A stretch of 26,655 bases of DNA, taken from contig MNIY01000130.1 in NCBI GenBank assembly GCA_001919995.1, forward strand, positions 1-26,655, read 5' to 3'. The position numbers were made by a program, and so were the translations under genes. This DNA is from Ktedonobacter sp. 13_1_20CM_4_53_11 (GTDB taxonomy: Bacteria > Chloroflexota > Ktedonobacteria > Ktedonobacterales > Ktedonobacteraceae). Positions 15,474 to 22,547 of the stretch are shown here, piece after piece. Within the stretch, counting starts at the first letter, position 1; each line of letters begins with the position of its first letter. Below the pieces are notes generated by a model, which did no database searches, was not told the origin of the DNA, and worked only from the letters and a program-made list of their open reading frames with translations.

Positions 15474-17177
15474 ATGAACAATCCCGGTGCCGGTGGATTT
15501 TCTCCAATCCACAAGGCTTCCTGGCTGCAATCAGCCTCTTTATTTTTGCGTGAAAAGGTCATAGTATCAAACCTGGTGGGTTTGATAGGGGGATTGTGCG
15601 CGATTGTTCTGCTCATGATGCTACGGGAGCCATGGAATTTCCGGCTCCCGTTATATTGTGTCATCCTGACCTGGACGATACTCCGTCCGCGAGTAGCACT
15701 CTATCTCATGCCCTTCGCCGTACCCTGGGGTTCGCTCGATATTATCGATGTTGCTGGCCTGCATCTCAACAGTGCCGATATCCTGGTAGTCTTGCTGGGT
15801 ATTGGCTGGTTGTTGAGTTTTGGGCTGCGTTCAGCTGTTTCAGATAGGGACTGGGACACATATGGCGCCCGTTCAGGACCTGGCGACCGGGAAGCTTCAA
15901 ACGTCCCACGCTACCTTCTATTTGCGCTCCTTGCCTTGCTTGGCGCAATGTTGCTCTCTATGAGGGCATCTATCAGCATCAGTTCGAGCCTGAAGGAGGT
16001 GAGCAAATGGTTGGAATTCCTGGTATTGCTGCTGATCGGCTCACAGTATTTACGGACCCGCAAGCAGATCTGGACAATGATTGTGCTTGTTTGCTTGGCA
16101 GGGGTCACTCAGGCTTTTTTGGGCTATCTCCAGGCCTTTTTTGACCTGGGGCCCCAAACTTTTATCCGCGATACGAGCCTGCGGGTCTACGGTACCTTTG
16201 ATCAACCCAACCCATTCGCGGGGTATCTCAATATGCCGTTAAGTATTGCCCTTGCCCTGGCGTTGCTCGGCAGTAACAAGTTTATACGCCTATGGGCAGC
16301 ACTGGGGAGCGCCATACTAGCGATAGCAGTGTATCTCACTCAATCCCGGGGCGGAGAGATTGCTATTGCGGTAGCGCTGCTCTTCATTGTGATTGTGGGT
16401 TTGCCTCACTTACGGAAGCTCATGGCGCTGCTGGGACTGGCAGGTTTGATCATGATCGAAATGTTTTTCAGTGGATGGATACCGACCTTTGTCGTTACGC
16501 CATTGTTGAAATACTTAGGGATCATTCAAATTTCGTTTACCAATCCCAGCCAACAGGATTATTCAACTGCAGAGCGTTTAGCACATTGGATTGCCGGTGT
16601 ACGCATGTTTGTGGATCATCCTCTAACAGGGGTAGGCACGGGTAACTATCCTGATGCATATCCGCAGTACTTCGTCACTATTTTTGTCAATTCATTAGGA
16701 CATGCACATAACTACTACATCAATATTGCCGCTGAAATCGGTTCTATTGGATTGACGGCCTATTTACTGTTTCTGATGGCAATGTTTGTGGCCGGAGGAA
16801 GTGCATATAATAGCATTCACAAAAAATATATGCAAGCAAAGGCCGGGTTAGAGACACCACTGCCCAAAGTACTGGCGCCGCTGGGCTTATGGAACAAGTT
16901 ACTTGCATTGGTGCAACCGATGTCCATATCTACTCGTGTTCGGACTCAGGATAGATACAGCATCCTCGAGATGATCAGGAATGACCGGGCATTAGCTATA
17001 GGACTTTTGGCCGCTCTTCTATCCGTATGCGTCCATAATCTCGTTGATGATTTATATGTACATAGTTTAACCAACTTGATTGCGTTACTCCTTATCGCTC
17101 TTATCCGTCTAGAGGGAGTAGCTCATAACGTTAGCAACAACGGAGGGAATTTTGATTACGCCGAAATCGCAAAATAG
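15474..17177 (+). CDS. O-antigen ligase/polymerase family membrane protein
   Basis: 567 residues with about a dozen hydrophobic helices. The Wzy_C/PF04932 signature is visible near residues 382-425: a periplasmic loop containing LTGVGTGNYPDAYPQYF, then GHAHNYYINIAAEIGSIGL entering the next helix. An earlier FDQPNPFAGYLNMPLSIALAL block is also typical. Such proteins join or polymerise glycan units outside the membrane. A cytosolic or external loop near 450-490 is basic. No strong ribosome binding site precedes the ATG; it starts 30 bases after the UXS-like gene, so coupling is likely. Substrate unknown; a xylose-containing polymer is an inference from the neighbour. Confidence 0.87.
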   Translation: MNNPGAGGFSPIHKASWLQSASLFLREKVIVSNLVGLIGGLCAIVLLMMLREPWNFRLPLYCVILTWTILRPRVALYLMPFAVPWGSLDIIDVAGLHLNSADILVVLLGIGWLLSFGLRSAVSDRDWDTYGARSGPGDREASNVPRYLLFALLALLGAMLLSMRASISISSSLKEVSKWLEFLVLLLIGSQYLRTRKQIWTMIVLVCLAGVTQAFLGYLQAFFDLGPQTFIRDTSLRVYGTFDQPNPFAGYLNMPLSIALALALLGSNKFIRLWAALGSAILAIAVYLTQSRGGEIAIAVALLFIVIVGLPHLRKLMALLGLAGLIMIEMFFSGWIPTFVVTPLLKYLGIIQISFTNPSQQDYSTAERLAHWIAGVRMFVDHPLTGVGTGNYPDAYPQYFVTIFVNSLGHAHNYYINIAAEIGSIGLTAYLLFLMAMFVAGGSAYNSIHKKYMQAKAGLETPLPKVLAPLGLWNKLLALVQPMSISTRVRTQDRYSILEMIRNDRALAIGLLAALLSVCVHNLVDDLYVHSLTNLIALLLIALIRLEGVAHNVSNNGGNFDYAEIAK

Positions 17178-18324
17178 TAGTGTGTCTTCTGTAGATAACA
17201 ACCAGAGTGGTGCAGTTGAAGAAAGTAAAGCGGAACTTTTAGGGCAAGAGATGCTGAAGGAAGACAGTCAAGTACCGATAGAGGCTGAGATTACAGCCGA
17301 CCAATTGTCGCTGAATAAAAAATTGTTGAATTGGCGCACGCTTTTGCCATTAGTTGTCGTTGTTGTCGCGATTGTTTTCTTTGTACAAAAATTACAAATC
17401 GATCCCCAAAAAACCTGGGCAGCTATAAAGAGCGCTGATGTCTTTTTTTTACTGGCCGCATTCGCTATATACTATTTCTCTTTTCTCCTACGAACTCTTC
17501 GATGGCGCGTCCTCCTGGAAAACGTGGGTTTTAACAAAGCGAATGGCGTTGATCTCCCGAAATTTTGGAAGTTGTTAGAGATTATTTTTATATCCTGGTT
17601 CGCCAATTCCATCGTGCCTGCGAAATTAGGTGACCTGTATCGCGCCTACCTTTTACGCCAGGAAGCGGGAGTCTCAGCGACGCGTACTTTTGGTACTGTG
17701 ATGGCTGAACGCCTGCTGGATCTGATCGTACTCTTATTGCTCTTCATTCCCGCATTGATCATCAGCCTGCACGCGCATCTCCCGGTGGTGCTGCGTAGCG
17801 GTTTGGAACTGACGCTGGCAGCCGTCATTTTGGGAGTAGGGGTCCTGATTATGATGCACCTGTTCCCTACACAAATTGCTAAATTGGTGCCGGCGCGCTT
17901 CCGCGATTATTATTATCATTTCCAGGCAGGGACGCTTGGGTCATTCAAACGAATACCGACATTGATAGGATTAACATTCGGGGTTTGGGCTTGTGAGGCT
18001 TTCCGCTTCTTCTTTGTGGCGCTAGCCCTCAACTTGATTGGTGGTGATTTTACCCATATTATCGCAGCGGCAATCTTCATAGCGCTTGGTGAAGCACTGT
18101 TAACGGCTGTCCCGTTCACGGGTGGTGGTGTCGGTCTAGTTGAGGCTGGCATGCTAGCGATGATCGGGCTCTTTAATCATGGGGCGCCGAATGCCTTGAA
18201 CGTATCAACAGCGGCAATACTGCTTGATCGAACGATTAGTTTGTTCAGTATAGTGCTGTTAGGGTTCGTAGTGTTTATGCTTGCGTTTGGGAGGCAAGCG
18301 ACAAAGCAAGCAAAAAAATCTTGA
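17152..18324 (+). CDS. YbhN / lysylphosphatidylglycerol synthase TM-domain family protein
   Basis: 390 residues. After a ~60-residue acidic N-terminal tail come about eight helices of PF03706. Readable landmarks are FLLRTLRWRVLLENVG, SWFANSIVPAKLGDLYRAYLLR (the conserved N-x-x-x-P-x-x-x-G-D-x-x-R pattern), a TVMAERLLDLIVLLLLF block and GGGVGLVEAGM near the end. The soluble aminoacyl-transferase half of MprF is absent, so this is a membrane protein of the flippase-like branch, not an LPG synthase. The start is TTG at 17152, with GGAGGG 4-5 bases ahead; the gene overlaps the ligase gene by 26 bases, implying translational coupling. Its TGA lies within the -35 of the rpsU promoter. Confidence 0.87.
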   Translation: MITPKSQNSSVSSVDNNQSGAVEESKAELLGQEMLKEDSQVPIEAEITADQLSLNKKLLNWRTLLPLVVVVVAIVFFVQKLQIDPQKTWAAIKSADVFFLLAAFAIYYFSFLLRTLRWRVLLENVGFNKANGVDLPKFWKLLEIIFISWFANSIVPAKLGDLYRAYLLRQEAGVSATRTFGTVMAERLLDLIVLLLLFIPALIISLHAHLPVVLRSGLELTLAAVILGVGVLIMMHLFPTQIAKLVPARFRDYYYHFQAGTLGSFKRIPTLIGLTFGVWACEAFRFFFVALALNLIGGDFTHIIAAAIFIALGEALLTAVPFTGGGVGLVEAGMLAMIGLFNHGAPNALNVSTAAILLDRTISLFSIVLLGFVVFMLAFGRQATKQAKKS

Positions 18325-18350
18325 CACGATGCTTGGGGCTGGCTTATAAT
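18321..18350 (+). promoter_or_regulatory. Consensus promoter of rpsU
   Basis: TTGACA (18321-18326), an 18-base spacer and TATAAT (18345-18350): both hexamers are perfect. The -35 overlaps the stop codon of the YbhN-like gene. Strength suits a ribosomal protein gene. The leader would be about 75 bases. Confidence 0.88.
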
Positions 18351-18365
18351 TTTCCCGCAGGTCCA

Positions 18366-18401
18366 CAAAGTATAGAGATTTAAGGTGTTTTATATACTTT
18401 G
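18366..18401 (+). promoter_or_regulatory. Inverted repeat in the rpsU leader
   Basis: CAAAGTATA (18366-18374) and TATACTTTG (18393-18401) form a perfect 9-bp stem with an 18-nt loop. It lies within the predicted 5' leader, 30 bases before the start codon. It could be an RNA control element or an operator just after the transcription start. Confidence 0.55.
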
Positions 18402-18431
18402 AAAACAGGCCACGAGGGGAGGGAGACCCTG

Positions 18432-18617
18432 GTGTCGGAAGTCAAAGTCGGCGATCATGAATCGTTTGAGACTGCACTGAAACGTTTTAATCGCAAGCTT
18501 CAGCAGGATGGCATTCTTGCTGAAGCTCGACGCCGAGAGCATTACGAAAAACCAAGCGTAAAGCGCAAGAGAAAAGAGGCCGCGAGACGGCGCAAAGTTG
18601 CAAATAAAGGTCAATAA
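18432..18617 (+). CDS. rpsU: 30S ribosomal protein bS21
   Basis: 61 residues, typical for bS21. The family pattern is clear: an N-terminal strand with [19 protein letters not shown], a helix with the [20 protein letters not shown] block, and a lysine/arginine-rich end ([10 protein letters not shown]) that binds 16S rRNA in the small subunit near the anti-Shine-Dalgarno. The GTG at 18432 is chosen because GGGAGG lies 7-8 bases upstream and the start then matches the family; the ATG 11 codons earlier has no site. It has its own strong promoter, a leader inverted repeat and a hairpin just after the stop, so it is mostly a single-gene transcript ahead of ybeY. Confidence 0.93.
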   Translation: MSEVKVGDHESFETALKRFNRKLQQDGILAEARRREHYEKPSVKRKRKEAARRRKVANKGQ

Positions 18618-18624
18618 CATTCGG

Positions 18625-18660
18625 GTACCCACAAGGAGAGATGATATCCCTTGTGGGTAC
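18625..18660 (+). terminator. Hairpin after rpsU
   Basis: GTACCCACAAGG and CCTTGTGGGTAC make a perfect 12-bp stem with a 12-nt loop, starting 8 bases past the rpsU stop. The sequence after it (TCTATTGTCTG) is only mildly T-rich, so partial read-through into ybeY is plausible and would explain the lack of a clear ybeY promoter. Confidence 0.7.
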
Positions 18661-18696
18661 TCTATTGTCTGAAATAATTGATGAGAGGCTTAGGGT

Positions 18697-19275
18697 ATGA
18701 ATAGACAACATCCTGAGATCGAGCTCTACATTAACGCCGGTGATGACGAACAAAATGCGGCTATCCAGGAGATGCTGAATATGCTTGAATTGGACCAGGT
18801 GGTCGAAAACACGCTGTTTGCTGTTGGTATTGCCCAGCAGGTAATGCTTACGCTGCTAATTACCGATGAAGAAGGTATACGGGATCTGAATAAACAGTAT
18901 CGCCAGCAGGACAAGCCAACCGACGTTCTCTCGTTTCCTTTGCTTGAGGAACCCCTGGTCAAGGCTCCAGCAGATGAATTATGGACGAAGAACGATGAAG
19001 GCGAGGGAGAAAAACAGGAGACCATCGAGGAGAACAGACCCGCATTTGTTACTCCTCCTGGAGTGATCACCAATCTGGGCGATGTCGTGATCTCCTGGCC
19101 GACAGTGCTGCATCAAGCCAACGCTGCGGGTCATGCGCCATCTTATGAACTCCTCTATCTGCTTGCTCACGGCGTGCTGCATCTTGTGGGATACGATGAT
19201 CAGAACGAGGCAGGGTATCAGAGAATGGTCGCGCTACAGCGGTCTGTGCTACAGTCAGTGGGGCGGAAAGCATAG
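18697..19275 (+). CDS. ybeY: Endoribonuclease YbeY (16S rRNA maturation)
   Basis: 192 residues, longer than the usual 150-165. The DKPTDVLSFP motif lies near residues 73-82, and the metal site is HGVLHLVGYDD near 158-168. His158 and His162 match the first two zinc ligands; the third, normally His, is Asp168. About 40 residues rich in E, K and D (around 84-125) are inserted between the DVLSFP strand and the LGDVVIS strand, which explains the extra length. The enzyme trims the 16S rRNA 3' end and takes part in ribosome quality control. A modest AGGG-type site precedes the ATG. It is followed after 5 bases by dgkA, a pairing common in many bacteria. Confidence 0.92.
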   Translation: MNRQHPEIELYINAGDDEQNAAIQEMLNMLELDQVVENTLFAVGIAQQVMLTLLITDEEGIRDLNKQYRQQDKPTDVLSFPLLEEPLVKAPADELWTKNDEGEGEKQETIEENRPAFVTPPGVITNLGDVVISWPTVLHQANAAGHAPSYELLYLLAHGVLHLVGYDDQNEAGYQRMVALQRSVLQSVGRKA

Positions 19276-19280
19276 CAACG

Positions 19281-19685
19281 ATGAGCCAACCGAAACATCC
19301 ACGGGGAGCGCAGAAAACAGAATGGTCGAACTTTGTTGCTGGATTTCACTATGCTTTTAGTGGTCTGTGGTATGCGCTGAGAACCCAGCGCAACGTAAGG
19401 GTGCATGTAGTGATTGCCTGTCTTGCGATTATCATGGGGATCGTGCTGCGTATCTCTGCGGTTGAGTTTGCGATGATTTTTGTGGCGATCACCGGTGTAT
19501 TTATAGCGGAGATGTTTAACACGGTTATCGAGTTGTGTGTTGACCTGGCTTCCCCTGAATATCACCCGCTAGCGAAAGTCGCGAAAGATGTGGCAGCAGG
19601 GGCTGTTTTATTGAGCGCCATGTTGTCGGTGGTCATCGGCCTATTTGTGTTAGGACCACACATTTGGGCACTAATGTACAGGTGA
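19281..19685 (+). CDS. dgkA: DgkA-type diacylglycerol/undecaprenol kinase
   Basis: 134 residues with a ~30-residue soluble N-terminus and three TM helices. The PF01219 core is intact: FHYAFSGLWYALRTQRNVRVH, then the catalytic EMFNTVIELCVDLASPEYHPLAKVAKDVAAGAVL (Glu, Asn and the second Glu plus the AKD motif). In Gram-positive-like lineages this small kinase phosphorylates undecaprenol rather than diacylglycerol, feeding cell-wall carrier lipid; which one applies is not visible. It lies 5 bases after ybeY and is clearly in the same operon. A weak hairpin follows. Confidence 0.9.
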   Translation: MSQPKHPRGAQKTEWSNFVAGFHYAFSGLWYALRTQRNVRVHVVIACLAIIMGIVLRISAVEFAMIFVAITGVFIAEMFNTVIELCVDLASPEYHPLAKVAKDVAAGAVLLSAMLSVVIGLFVLGPHIWALMYR

Positions 19686-19691
19686 AGAGAG

Positions 19692-19732
19692 GGTGTGGGT
19701 AGGCAACTAGAGTTGATGGCTTACTCACATCC
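19692..19732. terminator. Possible bidirectional hairpin between dgkA and efp
   Basis: GGTGTGGGTAGGC and GCTTACTCACATCC can pair with two G-T wobbles and one bulge around a 14-nt loop. It sits in the 65-base convergent gap. No T-run on either side. Confidence 0.35.
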
Positions 19733-19750
19733 TCGCCAGATATGGTGAGA

Positions 19751-20326
19751 TTACTTCACGCGTTCAACGTACTGACCTGTACGGGTATCGATGCGGATTC
19801 TATCGCCAGGGTTCACGAACAGGGGGACGTTGATGACAGCGCCGGTCTCAAGTGTGGCCGGCTTAGTCACGTTGTTGGCTGTATCACCACGAACGCCAGG
19901 TTCGGCACTTTCTACTTTTAACTCAAGGAAGTTCGGTATTTCCACGGAAACGATGTTCTCACCGTCTACCAGCAATTCTACGATATCCTGCTCTTTGAGA
20001 AATTTTACGGCATCGCCGAGCATCTCTTTCGGTACCGGCTGCTGGTCGAAGGTTTCGGTATTCATAAAGATATAGTCGTCGCCGTCGACATAGAGAAACT
20101 GCCAGTTTTGATGTTCGACGCGCACCTCGTCGATCTCTTCACCGGCGCGGAAGCGCTGCTCTAAGATGCGCCCGCTCCTGAGATTTTTCAGGCGGACACG
20201 AACGAAGGCACGCCAGTTTCCAGGGCTAACGTGATGGAATTCGACGACTGTGTATAGCTCGCCGTTATAGCGGATTACCATGCCATTACGAAAATCTGCG
20301 GTTGTTGTTGCAGCCAAAAGTATCAC
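19751..20326 (-). CDS. efp: Elongation factor P
   Basis: 191 residues, all three beta-barrel domains present. Domain I has DFRNGMVIRYNGELYTVVEF and the loop HHVSPGNWRAFVRVRLKNL; domain II has YIFMNTETFDQ; domain III ends with the family signature KPATLETGAVINVPLFVNPGDRIRIDTRTGQYVERV. EF-P rescues ribosomes stalled on proline runs, which fits a genome with Pro-rich proteins. The residue matching E. coli Lys34 (PGKG) is Asn here (PGNW), so the lysine modified in other bacteria is missing. The start is either GTG at 20326 (SD GAGGAAA very close) or TTG at 20317 (SD 11 bases off); the three-residue difference is not resolvable by eye. A hairpin lies just upstream in the leader. Confidence 0.95.
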   Translation of the reverse strand: MILLAATTTADFRNGMVIRYNGELYTVVEFHHVSPGNWRAFVRVRLKNLRSGRILEQRFRAGEEIDEVRVEHQNWQFLYVDGDDYIFMNTETFDQQPVPKEMLGDAVKFLKEQDIVELLVDGENIVSVEIPNFLELKVESAEPGVRGDTANNVTKPATLETGAVINVPLFVNPGDRIRIDTRTGQYVERVK

Positions 20327-20342
20327 TTTCCTCTCTATACAG

Positions 20343-20369
20343 CAGGAGAAGGTTTGACCATTTCTCCTG
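20343..20369 (-). promoter_or_regulatory. Hairpin in the efp leader
   Basis: CAGGAGAA and TTCTCCTG form a perfect 8-bp stem with an 11-nt loop, 17 bases before the GTG start on the minus strand. One arm is SD-like and the other anti-SD-like, so pairing with the real ribosome binding site is conceivable. A GAAC-N6-GTTC repeat lies further up at 20385-20398. No clear efp promoter was found. Confidence 0.4.
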
Positions 20370-20400
20370 TTTCTGGTTCAAATCGAACGCCAGGGTTCCG

Positions 20401-20441
20401 AAAAATACTCCGCCACGGGGTAAAGGATCCATGGAGGAGTA
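20401..20441 (-). terminator. Rho-independent terminator of the helical-repeat gene
   Basis: On the minus strand TACTCC/GGAGTA plus CCA/TGG pair across one mismatch, followed directly by five T residues (20405-20401). It lies 70 bases after the stop at 20511 and separates that gene from efp. Confidence 0.75.
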
Positions 20442-20510
20442 CTTCTATTGAGCAATCGATATAATTTCAGCTAATAGTTTACCACGTTCAACCAATTTTT
20501 GCGAATTGAT

Positions 20511-21317
20511 TTACGCCAAAAGTTCAGATAGCTCGGCTGTGTACTCCACAAACCTGGCAAGACGCTTCTTCTTGAGGTTTTCGCGCAATATCCAGACAAC
20601 GTCTGTATCGCCCCAGGTTGCGCAGGTGCGCATGAGTGCGAAACCTCGTTCAGGGGCAGCGGCAGTGATGACACTGACAGCGTACCCTAGCGTCTGGCGC
20701 AGCACACGAAAATCTTCGCGTTTACGATCAAAAGCGGGCGCCGAGTGCAAGCGTTCCAGGATGATAGTGAGGATAGATAAGCCAGCCTGCTGGGTTTGGG
20801 AAGAGAAAAGGAGCGAAGGCTCGGCAATGGCGGCGATAGAGGCGCGCTGTTGATAGTAGTTGCCTCGAGCAGCCATAATAGCGAGATAGTTAATGGTTTC
20901 CTGAGGCGCAGCGATCAGTAATCGTTGAAAGGCTCTTTCTACCCCCTGGCGAACGCGCCAGCAGGTACTACTGGCAAACTGATCCAGCAATTCAAAGACT
21001 TCACTGCGCCATTTCGGTAAGGCAGCGGCACAGGCACCAAACGCCACGACTCCAGAAAGCACAACAAATTCGGCGGGGGTATTACTTACTACTTTTTTAT
21101 AGTCATCACTGATAAAGTAGTTCAACAATGAGCGTACTTTGTCGGGTTGTTCTTTTACAAGCTCTGCGAAGAGGTCACTCACATCATCGACCAGTTCCAG
21201 GTTGGCACGTGGTCCGGGCAGGCGACTCTGATCACGCAGGTAAAATTCCAGGGGGCGTTGGTTGCCCGTCAAAGCTCTTTCTACGAGGGATGATAACGTA
21301 CTGTGAGTACTGTGCAT
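20511..21317 (-). CDS. Alpha-helical repeat (HEAT/ARM-like) protein, unknown function
   Basis: 268 residues, no signal or TM segment. Successive amphipathic helix pairs suggest a HEAT-like solenoid, for example VDDVSDLFAELVKEQPDKVRSLLNYFI, VRQGVERAFQRLLIAAPQETINYLAIMA and QAGLSILTIILERLHSAP. The DNA-alkylation-repair (AlkD) fold is built this way, but the active-site residues cannot be recognised, so no activity is assigned. AAGGAA lies 9 bases before the ATG at 21317. The gene is monocistronic, between the YceI gene and a terminator before efp. Possible roles are as a scaffold or nucleic-acid-binding protein. Confidence 0.75.
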   Translation of the reverse strand: MHSTHSTLSSLVERALTGNQRPLEFYLRDQSRLPGPRANLELVDDVSDLFAELVKEQPDKVRSLLNYFISDDYKKVVSNTPAEFVVLSGVVAFGACAAALPKWRSEVFELLDQFASSTCWRVRQGVERAFQRLLIAAPQETINYLAIMAARGNYYQQRASIAAIAEPSLLFSSQTQQAGLSILTIILERLHSAPAFDRKREDFRVLRQTLGYAVSVITAAAPERGFALMRTCATWGDTDVVWILRENLKKKRLARFVEYTAELSELLA

Positions 21318-21469
21318 AGTTATACGTTCCTTGCATCAAAAGTGACTATGGCAACTTATTTTGTTCTTCTCTGTCTGCCAGGGCAAGCAGAGCATAACCA
21401 CATTTTATCACAAGTTTCCAGGTGATGTTTCCCCCTGTGGTAATTTACGCGAATATTCGGAGGATGTTT

Positions 21470-22168
21470 TCATGCCTCCTTCGCTGTGAAGGTGAGGGTG
21501 ATGAGCACCTTATTTTGTGCGATAGCGATGTTCGCGAGGTTTGGCGGCTGGATCCCGAAGTCCGTCATGTATATGGTGCTGGTTGCCGTTCCCGTTATGG
21601 TCTTGCCCACTACCTTTCCCTGAACGTCAAATACCTCTTTATTGGTTTTGCCGTGCATCGCCAGGTTACCTGTCAGTTGAAAATGAACGGTTTGCCCGTC
21701 AGTATAGCTCGCCGGTAAGCCTTGCGTGCTGACAGAGATGAACGTCGCATAAGGATAGGAGTCTGTTTCCAGGGCGTGTTGTCGTACGTAGTTATCACGC
21801 CTCTCTGCATCGGTTTGCAACGTTCTTAAGTCAACTGTAATATTCATAGCTGCGACGAGGGGCGATGCGCCTGTCCGTACGCGGAAACTGCCCTGGACTG
21901 AGTGCGTCGAGCCAATCGCATCATTATTCGGTTTATTTTGAAAGACCAGATTTTCGTACACGCTATAGGTTGCTGTGGTCTGGGCAGGCACGATCTGAAA
22001 TACCTGCAGACCGGTTGATGGAATGGGCGTTCCGGTGGCCGTTGCGACTCCTTGCGCAGTATGGGGCTGGCTGACGGTGCTGGCGAAGTGTGCTGAGTAC
22101 AGCAGACCAGCAACGATAATGACGAGGGCAAGGCTGGTTCCGGCCAGCAGGATGTAACGTTTCTTCAT
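21470..22168 (-). CDS. YceI family lipid-binding-like protein, membrane-anchored
   Basis: 232 residues. An N-terminal hydrophobic segment (about 5-27, ILLAGTSLALVIIVAGLLYS) with two lysines and an arginine before it acts as an anchor or uncleaved signal. A short Thr/Pro linker follows, then the YceI lipocalin-like barrel from about 50: TTATYSVYENL, then a GSFRVRTG strand, DLRTLQTDAERRDNYVRQHALETDSYPYATFIS (the family's D-x-x-S/T-x-x-x-x-R-D-x-x-L pattern) and LTGNLAMHGKTNKEVFDV. Members bind isoprenoids in the cell envelope. GGGAGG lies 4-5 bases before the ATG at 22168; the longer upstream frame has no site. Confidence 0.88.
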   Translation of the reverse strand: MKKRYILLAGTSLALVIIVAGLLYSAHFASTVSQPHTAQGVATATGTPIPSTGLQVFQIVPAQTTATYSVYENLVFQNKPNNDAIGSTHSVQGSFRVRTGASPLVAAMNITVDLRTLQTDAERRDNYVRQHALETDSYPYATFISVSTQGLPASYTDGQTVHFQLTGNLAMHGKTNKEVFDVQGKVVGKTITGTATSTIYMTDFGIQPPNLANIAIAQNKVLITLTFTAKEA

Positions 22169-22303
22169 AGTTCCTCCCTGGAAATAGTGAGAATATCTGG
22201 ATATAGCCCTGATACTCTTCTCGTGCATGTAAGGCAAGTTTGTCGTTTATAGGAATGTGTCGCGGATTCTGCTCCTTGCGCTAATTCTATAGTAAGGAAA
22301 CAA

Positions 22304-22378
22304 GATGAGAAATAGATTGGAGATGGATGTGAAATTTCTCATCGGGCAGAGCGTTGTGCGGAGCAGGCATGAGAAATT
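22304..22378. repeat. Three alternating copies of a GATGAGAAAT motif
   Basis: GATGAGAAAT occurs at 22304-22313, inverted at 22334-22343 (ATTTCTCATC) and direct again at 22369-22378 (ATGAGAAATT). They form two possible hairpins or a cluster of operator half-sites in the 379-base divergent gap 22169-22547. The rest of that gap shows no gene and no clear promoter. A similar palindrome recurs at 24555-24570. Confidence 0.5.
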
Positions 22379-22547
22379 CCTCATTTCCTTCCAATGTCCC
22401 TCTCATCGTCCCCTGTTACCCTAACCAATGCAACGTGGTCGTTTTGGGATCATTTGTTGCTGGAAGAGAAGAAAGATAACGACGGAGCTTTCATGCTCTA
22501 TCATATGGTCTCTTAGAGGTCACACACTACTTTGAGAGGTTTTGTTC

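Noticed and set aside
20385..20398. GAAC-N6-GTTC as a LexA/DinR box before efp
   Set aside because: The spacer is 6 rather than 4 bases and efp is not an expected SOS gene; likely chance.
20370..20400. GGTTCAAATC resembling a tRNA T-loop
   Set aside because: The flanking 5-bp stem and any cloverleaf partner arms are absent.
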